Origin: Candidatus Gastranaerophilales bacterium
Lineage (GTDB): Bacteria > Cyanobacteriota > Vampirovibrionia > Gastranaerophilales > Gastranaerophilaceae
Reading direction: 5' to 3'
Assembly (NCBI GenBank): GCA_910586855.1
Contig: CAJUJH010000001.1
Span: 248,001-312,000, forward strand
DNA length: 64,000 bases
Part shown: positions 58,104 to 64,000 of the stretch, piece after piece
How the letters are laid out: the number at the start of each line of letters is the position of its first letter
How positions within the stretch are numbered: the stretch's first letter is position 1
Translations under genes and position numbers: made by a program
Notes under the pieces: generated by a model
Database searches by the model: none
The model's input: only the letters and a program-made list of their open reading frames with translations
What the model was told of the DNA's origin: nothing

Positions 58104-58721
58104 TTATTCCTTATACCCAGCTTCTTTAATCATATTTAGAAGCTTTTTATTAGGGTAATAATTTGGTGCAATTTTTATACCTTCAATAATTCCTTCATAT
58201 GCAAGCTTATAATTTTCCTCAATTAAATAACTTTCGGCTTCAATAAAATGTATTTCAGGGTCATAGTAGCAAATTCTTTTTGCTAAAGTGCTAAATTCAT
58301 GTACAAGATTCCAATACCCGTAAAATGATAAAACTCGTGCGATAAATTTTGGCACCTCGTTATTTGACCTTGTGAAAAATTTATAAGCGTTTATGATATT
58401 ATCTGCCCAGTCATAAAATTCATTTTCTAAAAATAGATTGAGATATACTTCAAGGAATGCCCTTGTTTGAAAATATTTTGGGGCTTTTGTATAGGGTTTG
58501 CCTTCAATGACATCTAATATAATAAGACCCCAATCCACTGCAGGACAAGGGTCTTTTATTTCTTTCCAAATAAGCTTTGCACTGTTTAAATTGCCTGTAA
58601 GTAATGAAGAGAATCCTGCCTCATAAAGCATATCGTTGTTTAAAAACAATTCTTTAGCTTTATCGTAATGTTTGTTTTCAAAACAAAACCTTGCAAATTC
58701 TATTTCATTATCATTTTTCAT
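58104..58721 (-). CDS. TPR-like protein
   Basis: A 205-residue protein with helix pairs of tetratricopeptide style: EFARFCFENKHYDKAKELFLNNDMLYEAGFSSLLTGNLNSAKLIWKEI, IHFIEAESYLIEENYKLAYEGIIEGIKIAPNYYPNKKLL. No signal peptide, so it should be cytoplasmic and bind partners. It follows the secreted TPR protein gene by six bases on the same strand. Confidence 0.65.
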   Translation of the reverse strand: MKNDNEIEFARFCFENKHYDKAKELFLNNDMLYEAGFSSLLTGNLNSAKLIWKEIKDPCPAVDWGLIILDVIEGKPYTKAPKYFQTRAFLEVYLNLFLENEFYDWADNIINAYKFFTRSNNEVPKFIARVLSFYGYWNLVHEFSTLAKRICYYDPEIHFIEAESYLIEENYKLAYEGIIEGIKIAPNYYPNKKLLNMIKEAGYKE

Positions 58722-58727
58722 AGGAGT

Positions 58728-59609
58728 TTAAAATTTGCCAAAACCGCCCATATCCGGCATCATTTGGCTCATCATCATACTTTGCATCATCTGTTTTGCA
58801 ACTTCAGGATTAGCACCTTGAGACATTAAATATGGCAAGTAGTTCATATTATTATTATTTGAATTTCCTAAAGCGGCACTTAATGCAGCCATTTGAGGGT
58901 CAGTATAACCGTTCATCATATTAAAAGGATTGAATCCCACCTGTGCTAAAACTCTTACTGCATTTGCAATTTCAGAATCTGTAGGCTGCGCCTGATTTAT
59001 TTTTGATGCATCGTTTAAAAGTTTATAGTTTTGCATATCAGGTGCCATATCATTGTTGATTCTATCCATTTGTTTATCAAGAGCTTTCTTTTGGATTTGC
59101 TCAACAACATCATCATGGAGAGGTTTATTGGATTTAATAAATACTGTCATATCATCATCAGCAGGTGCATTTTTATCAACATAATTTGCAGCACATTGCG
59201 GCTGACCATTTATACAAGCAACTGCTCTTCTTGAATAGTTAACAAGTTTTGCATCGTCATTGATTTCTAAAACTTTGTCGTATTCAGCTTTTGCTTTATC
59301 CTTCATACCAAGCTGTGTATAAGATAAACCAAGATAATAATGAGCAATTGAACTGTTTTTTATTGTGTTATTTTTATCATTATATTTATCGCCATCTTCT
59401 GCAAGATATGGTGTTAAATCTTGGATAACTCCCGTATAATTATGTTGTTTGTACTTTGAAATTGCTCCGTAAACAACAGGATTTACAGAAACTGAACGTT
59501 GTTTTGCTGCAGCTTTTGCAGGTGTTTTTGCAGGTGCTGCAATAGAAATATTTGTTGTGTAGGCTGTTACAATTGTTAAAGCTAACAGCAATGCAATTTT
59601 TTTAATCAT
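58728..59609 (-). CDS. Secreted TPR-containing protein
   Basis: A 293-residue protein with a signal peptide (MIKKIALLLALTIVTAYTTNISIAA) and then a Lys/Ala-rich linker. Tetratricopeptide units are visible in VVYGAISKYKQHNYTGVIQDLTPYL and SSIAHYYLGLSYTQLGMKDKAKAEYDKVLEINDDAKLVNYSRRA. The C-terminus is Asn/Met-rich (NNNNMNYLPYLMSQG, MMQSMMMSQMMPDMGGFGKF). It probably works in the periplasm or outside. ATG 59609 follows AAGGA at ten bases. Function unknown. Confidence 0.72.
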   Translation of the reverse strand: MIKKIALLLALTIVTAYTTNISIAAPAKTPAKAAAKQRSVSVNPVVYGAISKYKQHNYTGVIQDLTPYLAEDGDKYNDKNNTIKNSSIAHYYLGLSYTQLGMKDKAKAEYDKVLEINDDAKLVNYSRRAVACINGQPQCAANYVDKNAPADDDMTVFIKSNKPLHDDVVEQIQKKALDKQMDRINNDMAPDMQNYKLLNDASKINQAQPTDSEIANAVRVLAQVGFNPFNMMNGYTDPQMAALSAALGNSNNNNMNYLPYLMSQGANPEVAKQMMQSMMMSQMMPDMGGFGKF

Positions 59610-59823
59610 CACTTAACTATCCTTAAATTATATTTGATACTAACTATTTTATAATTATTTTGCGCCTTATGGCAAGTGCATAATAATTTAATTATATATG
59701 TATATTATACTCAAGGTTTCAAAATATATTCTGGTTTATTTGTATGATTTATTTTCATATCAAATTATATAAGATGTATTCTGGTATTACAAAAAATTGT
59801 TTACTAATCAGGATTTTATAAAA

Positions 59824-60054
59824 ATGAAAATAAAAATCAGAGAAATTGCAAAGAAAAATAAAGGCTACAGTCTTTATAAACTTGCAAAAGAATTACATTT
59901 ACCCCAGCAAACAGTTTATTCTTGGGCAAATGGCAGAACTCAGCCCTCTTATGAAAATATGGACAGGCTTTGTGATGCACTTGAGTGTTCAATTGGTGAT
60001 TTGTTTGAATCTGAACCTATCCAGCATAAATTGAACCTCAGAAATATTGTTTAG
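59824..60054 (+). CDS. XRE-type helix-turn-helix regulator
   Basis: A 76-residue protein: IREIAKKNKGYSLYKLAKELHLPQQTVYSWANGRTQPSYENMDRLCDALECSIGDLFE. This is the common short Cro/C1 form in which the recognition helix is QQTVYSWANG. ATG 59824 has AGGA ten bases upstream; the TTG at 59797 is unlikely. Its end overlaps the converging gene at 60051 by four bases. Confidence 0.83.
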   Translation: MKIKIREIAKKNKGYSLYKLAKELHLPQQTVYSWANGRTQPSYENMDRLCDALECSIGDLFESEPIQHKLNLRNIV

Positions 60055-60467
60055 GCTTTTGTTAATTCTTTTTCCAAAATTGTTTCTAAAATTTTTCCGC
60101 AATCAAATACCATATTGGTGCAATGGGCTTTTCTTTCAGAAGAGTGAAAATCAAGCCCTGCAGTTAAAACCTTGCAGCAAGTTCCCTTGTGGCTTTTTTT
60201 AAATTCTTCAATAAATTCTTTGGCTAAAGCACGTGCTTTTTCTGTTTTGCCTCTTCCATGGATATATCCTATAACCATTTGGCTGCCTGCTATTGCACCG
60301 CAAAGGCATCCGCTGCCCATACCTCCTGAAAAACTTGTGGCGCAAGATAGAAATTCGGAAGGAATAAGCCCCTCATCAATTGCTGCTTTTACAATAGATT
60401 CTGAACAAGAGTAGCCATTCTTAAAATTTTCAACCGCTTTTTGTTTTATCATAACTTTATTTTCCAT
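60051..60467 (-). CDS. C_GCAxxG_C_C family protein
   Basis: A 138-residue protein of the C_GCAxxG_C_C (redox-active) family: GYSCSESIVKAAIDEGLIPSEFLSCATSFSGGMGSGCLCGAIAGSQMVIGYIHGRG, then KGTCCKVL and AHCTNMVFDCGKILE. The GSGCLCGAIAG core and four outer Cys are in place. Some family members are linked to iron or oxidoreductase systems; the role is not known. Its start overlaps the end of the glycosyltransferase gene by 11 bases. Confidence 0.88.
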   Translation of the reverse strand: MENKVMIKQKAVENFKNGYSCSESIVKAAIDEGLIPSEFLSCATSFSGGMGSGCLCGAIAGSQMVIGYIHGRGKTEKARALAKEFIEEFKKSHKGTCCKVLTAGLDFHSSERKAHCTNMVFDCGKILETILEKELTKA

Positions 60468-61398
60468 TCTGTAATTTTTGAACCTTTATTTGTACATCTT
60501 CAATCAGTTTTCTGTTTATTGCAAGTAAATCAGATATTATTGCAAGAAGAGCTGTCTGAAAACCGCCTGTAATTAATAATCCGCAAAGAATTAAAGATTG
60601 AATATGCCCCGCTCCGTCCCCCAAAAGGAAAAAGTATAAATATCTGAAACCTAAGAAAAATCCTAAGATGAAGAATATTGAAGCAAGGGATATGAAAAAT
60701 CTGAAAGGATGATAAATGATAAAAAATCTTATCATAGTTTTTGCAGAGCGGAAAATATATGTGAAATTATTTTTTATGAGTCTCGATGGTCTTAAATCTG
60801 CATTAACGCGGATTGGTACGCTCAAAATAGATAAACCCTTCCTTTGAGCCTGAATAATTGATTCCATAGTATATGTATAGGTATCAAAAATATTGATTTT
60901 CATAGCAGCTTCGCGGCTAAAAGCTCTAAAACCGCTCGGTGCATCAGATATATCGGCTCCTGAGAGTTTTTTCATAACAAATGAACCCAGCTTTTGTAAA
61001 AGTTTTTTAACAGGTGAAAAATGTTTGATTGAATTAATCGGTCTTGCACCTATTACAATATCTGCTCTATGTTCAATGATAGGTTCCACAAGTTTTTCTA
61101 TATCATCCGCACAGTATTGATTATCAGCATCAAGGTTTACGATTATATCTGCACCATATCGTACACAAGCCTTTAAACCGGCATCAAATGCCCTTGCAAG
61201 CCCTACATTTTTTGAGAAATTTACAATATAATGCACTCCTGAGTCTTGGGCAATCCTTACGGTGTTATCGGATGAACCGTCATTTATAATTAAAATTTCA
61301 GTTTTATCTATTCCTTTAATTTCTTTTGGAATTGCCTTAAGTGTTATAGGAAGCGAATCTTCCTCATTATAGCAAGGTATTTGAATAATAAGTTTCAT
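60457..61398 (-). CDS. Glycosyltransferase family 2 with two membrane helices
   Basis: A 313-residue GT2 protein of the dolichol-phosphate-mannose-synthase/GtrB type. Seen: LIIQIPCYNEEDSLPITL, ILIINDGSSDNTVRIA, DIIVNLDADNQYCADDIEKL (DxD motif), DAPSGFRAFSREAA and VPIRVN. Two C-terminal membrane helices (FFISLASIFFILGFFLGF, SLILCGLLITGGFQTALLAII) match GtrB-like forms that work with GtrA proteins; the GtrA gene at 7560 is far away. ATG 61398 is preferred over 61413. Confidence 0.92.
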   Translation of the reverse strand: MKLIIQIPCYNEEDSLPITLKAIPKEIKGIDKTEILIINDGSSDNTVRIAQDSGVHYIVNFSKNVGLARAFDAGLKACVRYGADIIVNLDADNQYCADDIEKLVEPIIEHRADIVIGARPINSIKHFSPVKKLLQKLGSFVMKKLSGADISDAPSGFRAFSREAAMKINIFDTYTYTMESIIQAQRKGLSILSVPIRVNADLRPSRLIKNNFTYIFRSAKTMIRFFIIYHPFRFFISLASIFFILGFFLGFRYLYFFLLGDGAGHIQSLILCGLLITGGFQTALLAIISDLLAINRKLIEDVQIKVQKLQNGK

Positions 61399-61474
61399 AA
61401 AAAAATTATACACTAAATTCCACTAAATGGAGGAGATTTTACAAAATGTATGAAAGTTTTAATTTTTTTCATCG

Positions 61475-61568
61475 TATACTGTTGTGTAAGAAATGTTAAG
61501 AAATATTACACACCATATAACTTTATTGTCATCCTTGTTAGAGCCAAAAATTTATTTTTGGCCTTTTT
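61475..61568 (+). ncRNA. Candidate small RNA with terminator
   Basis: TATACT at 61475-61480 is a plausible -10 box. A stem TGTGTAA/TTACACA (61483-61512) and a terminator GCCAAAAA/TTTTTGGC followed by CTTTTT (61543-61567) lie downstream, with no gene upstream on this strand to explain the terminator. No ORF. It could be an intergenic small RNA of about 80 bases. Confidence 0.4.
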
Positions 61569-61598
61569 ATTGTAAAAAAATATAAATTCTGTCAGGAA

Positions 61599-62213
61599 TT
61601 ATGCTACAAAGCTTATTTTTACGCCGCCTTTTGTGTGATTTGCATTTTTATTAATAAAGTCATCAAGTTGTGAATATTCTAGTTTTGCATTGCGCTCTCC
61701 ATCTTCACTGAAGCCGCACTGTTTAAAATAAAATTGTTGGGTTTTTGGTCGCTTTGCAACGCTTAGTGCGCGCAAATCCTTACCTTGCTTTTTTGTTTTT
61801 TCTGCAAGAAATGCAAGCATGGTTTCGCCTATATATTTAAGACCTCTTTTTTCTGTTGAATAGCAGGATTGTCCTGGTGCAGTTTCAATGCAGGAAAGAG
61901 CATTGTATATCTTATCTTTATCGTGGAATATGCTAAAACAAAGGACATTATGTTCAGTATCTTCCATAATATAATATTTTACATCTTTATAATCATCATC
62001 AAAGCATATTGTTGCGTTATCCAGATAATAGCTTCCTTTCCATTCATTTTGTTTTAGAGCTTGCTCAAGATATTTTACATCTTTCTTTTTATTAAGATGA
62101 TAAATATTTACCTGTTGTACTTTATCGTCTTTTGATAAAATATTTGCTTTTGCTGCAAAACGTTTTTGGAAGGCAGTATTATTAAACTGGGATGTATTGT
62201 TTATAATTTTCAT
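61599..62213 (-). CDS. GNAT-like acetyltransferase-fold protein
   Basis: A 204-residue protein. The part LKYIGETMLAFLAEKTKKQGKDLRALSVAKRPKTQQFYFKQCGFSE fits the end of a GNAT domain (long helix, then strand and the FYxxxGF pattern), but the first half is diverged. The N-terminus MKIINNTSQFNNTAFQKRFAAKA is of the Asn-rich kind seen in two other orphans of this window. The ATG has only a weak ribosome site. An acetyltransferase is plausible, not certain. Confidence 0.6.
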   Translation of the reverse strand: MKIINNTSQFNNTAFQKRFAAKANILSKDDKVQQVNIYHLNKKKDVKYLEQALKQNEWKGSYYLDNATICFDDDYKDVKYYIMEDTEHNVLCFSIFHDKDKIYNALSCIETAPGQSCYSTEKRGLKYIGETMLAFLAEKTKKQGKDLRALSVAKRPKTQQFYFKQCGFSEDGERNAKLEYSQLDDFINKNANHTKGGVKISFVA

Positions 62214-62487
62214 ATTTAAACTAAACCCGGAGAAAAAATATTTTTACTGAAATTATATTTATTGTTAAGTTTTGTAAAAACAATATAATAACCTAAAAGT
62301 CTCATCCAGCAAGTGTATTCACAAAATACTTCATTTTTTGTAAAAAATAAGTATATATTTTGTACATATACTAGCAAAAAAAATAAATTTCATGTTTTAT
62401 ATGTAAAAGTGAAAAAATCAAACGGTCAAAAAGATTTTTCACATACTAATAAAATAACTCCAAAATAAACACGATTGGGAGAAAAGC

Positions 62488-62793
62488 ATGTCAAACAACA
62501 TTAACAATTTAGGTTTTAATGCCGTAAATTTTAATGGCAAAAGCAAAGTTGAAAAAGAAGCTCCAAAATGCGAGTGTCCTGAATGTAAACAAACAGAAGG
62601 CTCAGCTATGGAAGCTTTAGAAAGCGCCGGGCGCGCACAGCTTGCTTTTAAAGGTGCATATGAATTTGATGCAAAAAAAGTTGAAGCAGATGTTATGGAA
62701 TTTCAAAAACTTGCAGCTGATGCTGCTGATAATGCTTTGGACATTGCATTTAAAGGCTTAAATGATTATGCACTTTCAACTTATGGCGAATGA
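62488..62793 (+). CDS. Small protein with three F(N/K)G motifs and a Cys cluster
   Basis: A 101-residue protein: N-terminal AVNFNGKSK, middle LAFKGAYEF, late IAFKGLNDY, and between them CECPECKQ, a zinc-like four-residue Cys spacing. The rest is Ala/Glu/Lys-rich helix. No family is recognised. GGGAG stands seven bases before the ATG. The upstream 274 bases are very A/T rich with no other gene; a -10-like TATACT at about 62367 may be its promoter. Confidence 0.6.
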   Translation: MSNNINNLGFNAVNFNGKSKVEKEAPKCECPECKQTEGSAMEALESAGRAQLAFKGAYEFDAKKVEADVMEFQKLAADAADNALDIAFKGLNDYALSTYGE

Positions 62794-62975
62794 AATTTAA
62801 ACGGTTAAGTAAAACCTAATTCTAAAATAAGCATAACAACTTTTTACTTAAAAATTATTGTTTTAAGGTTATTTTTATCTCTTTGAATTTTAAATAATAT
62901 ACTTGATTTAACATTTTTCTTGTGCCAGAATATTGAAATAAACTACACTATTTATTGAGTTTTAAGAGGTTTCTT

Positions 62976-63635
62976 TTGATATCAGGTTCAAAAAATTTAG
63001 ATTCAAGTAAAAAAATAAATCTTGTCTATTTTTTATACGGGAAAACCTATATAAATATTACAAATGCCTGCACTAATTCCTGTGCTTTTTGTCTTCGAAA
63101 TGATAAAGACGACGTTAAAGGTGCTTATATGTGGCACAATAATGTAAAAGTTACAGCAGATGATGTTATAGCTCAAATTGAAGAAAAAAAGGCTGATATC
63201 AAAGATGAAATCGTATTTTGCGGTTATGGCGAGCCTCTTGTTAAATATAATGAAGTTATTGAAATTGCAAAATATATAAGAGAAGCTATGCCTGATATTA
63301 AAATTAGAATCAATACAAACGGGCATGGTAATTATTTGGCTAAAAGAAATATTGTGCCTGAATTAGCACCTTTGATTGATTCAATTTCAATTAGCTTAAA
63401 TGCTCAGAGTGAAGAAACTTATAATAAAATTTCAAAGCCGTCATTCGATGGCGCGTACCAGGCTATGCTTGATTTTGCAAGACTTTGTGTTGAAGAAAAA
63501 ATTGATACAACATTATCTGTAGTATCAGGCTTTAAACCTGAAGAATTTCCTGTTGATGTCAAACTGTGCGAAGATATTGCGCTAAATATGGGTGCAAAAT
63601 TCAGAGCAAGAGAATGGATACAAAACGGATATTAA
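62976..63635 (+). CDS. Radical SAM protein (TatD-linked type)
   Basis: From TTG 62976 (AAGAGG seven bases upstream) a 219-residue radical SAM protein with the iron-sulfur motif NACTNSCAFCLRND, then FCGYGEPLVKYNEVIEIAKYIR, INTNGHGNYLAKR and ISISLNAQSEETYNKISKP. It matches the family found next to tatD-type nucleases (TIGR04038), role unknown. The protein is short, lacking an extra C-terminal domain. A longer frame starts at 62955. Confidence 0.85.
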   Translation: MISGSKNLDSSKKINLVYFLYGKTYINITNACTNSCAFCLRNDKDDVKGAYMWHNNVKVTADDVIAQIEEKKADIKDEIVFCGYGEPLVKYNEVIEIAKYIREAMPDIKIRINTNGHGNYLAKRNIVPELAPLIDSISISLNAQSEETYNKISKPSFDGAYQAMLDFARLCVEEKIDTTLSVVSGFKPEEFPVDVKLCEDIALNMGAKFRAREWIQNGY

Positions 63636-63709
63636 AAATGGGTTCAAAACAAAAAATTGAACCCATAAATTTTTATAAAAAACTGTAAATTAAAAAGAAA
63701 GGTCTAAAA

Positions 63710-64000
63710 ATGAACGTATTGGACAAAATTATGAAACCAAAATCAGTTGCCGTAATTGGTGCTTCAACAAAGCCTAAAACAATCGGCTCTGAAATTATGC
63801 AAAGATTAAGAGATTATAAATTTAACGGCAACATTTATCCGGTAAACCCTAAAGGCGGTATGATTGAAGGGTTTCAGGCTTATACTTCAATTTTAGAAGT
63901 GCCCGGAGAGGTTGATTTAGCAGTTATTGTTGTAAATTCAAAATTTGTCCTTCAAACAATTGATGATTGCAACAAAAAAGGCATTAAAGGCTTGTGTATC
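63710..64000 (+). CDS. ADP-forming acyl-CoA synthetase (CoA-binding domain), 5' part
   Basis: Ninety-seven codons before the window ends. MNVLDKIMKPKSVAVIGAST is the Rossmann CoA-binding start of ADP-forming acetyl/acyl-CoA synthetases (Acd/AcsA-alpha), followed by NGNIYPVNPKGG and DLAVIVVNSKFV. These enzymes make ATP from acyl-CoA in fermenting organisms. AGAAAGG lies before the ATG. The gene continues beyond the window, so any fusion with the ATP-grasp part is not visible. Confidence 0.9.
   Translation, partial: MNVLDKIMKPKSVAVIGASTKPKTIGSEIMQRLRDYKFNGNIYPVNPKGGMIEGFQAYTSILEVPGEVDLAVIVVNSKFVLQTIDDCNKKGIKGLCI

Overview
The window is an AT-rich, gene-dense bacterial chromosome segment cut at both ends: it opens inside an ATP-type PEP carboxykinase gene and closes inside an ADP-forming acyl-CoA synthetase gene. 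The mix suggests a non-photosynthetic relative of cyanobacteria (Vampirovibrionia/Melainabacteria, probably a gut Gastranaerophilales). Reasons are a DUF4330 protein typical of cyanobacteria, PilT, a Gram-negative-style surface-sugar block (heptose-kinase-like PfkB protein and O-antigen ligase), non-mevalonate isoprenoid genes, bacterial acetyl-CoA carboxylase genes and no photosynthesis gene. This is inference from protein types; no 16S gene is present.

Layout. 1-4.4 kb: pckA end, hpf, a NAGPA-type secreted protein, an XRE regulator with a possible small RNA, and pilT. 4.8-8.1 kb: rpmG, tRNA-Trp, secE, nusG, rplK, rplA and a GtrA-like gene; rplJ and rplL do not follow. 8-12.4 kb: metalloprotease, aminotransferase, ATP-grasp enzyme, and a 32-residue hydrophobic peptide gene with its own promoter. 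12.5-15.9 kb: groEL/groES separated by a very long stem-loop, small XRE units and a higBA toxin-antitoxin pair. 15.8-28.3 kb: a degenerate amidohydrolase, HxlR/flavin reductase pair, the surface-sugar block, mutS2 and a large SF1 helicase-nuclease.

28,388-35,685 is the highlight. A 7,282-bp transposon is bounded by near-identical inverted repeats and an 8-bp target duplication (GTAAAAAT). It carries an IS1595-type transposase, a short overlapping ORF, an XRE regulator, a block of secreted or membrane proteins, an AbiTii-type protein with a convergent small membrane-protein partner, and a DUF2130 protein. The transposase gene lies directly behind what reads as a complete SAM-I (S-box) riboswitch with a consensus promoter, aptamer, antiterminator and terminator. 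A riboswitch that appears to place a transposase under S-adenosylmethionine control is the most unusual feature seen.

35.7-43 kb: two tRNA-Gly genes, the first followed by a duplicate of its 3' end, then a LOG/micro-ORF/ogt/nucleotidyltransferase operon, gapdh, a LuxR-type response regulator, an ORF6N gene with three matching palindromes, and gltD-like oxidoreductase. 43-58 kb: HAD phosphatase and ispF; a cyclic-di-GMP block (PilZ, histidine kinase, HD-GYP regulator, P-loop protein); accA, accD, rsgA, ispA, a PAP2-like protein, efp, accB, accC and cca. 58-64 kb: TPR proteins, XRE, a C_GCAxxG_C_C protein, GT2 glycosyltransferase, GNAT-like protein, a small FKG-motif protein, a radical SAM protein and the start of an acyl-CoA synthetase.
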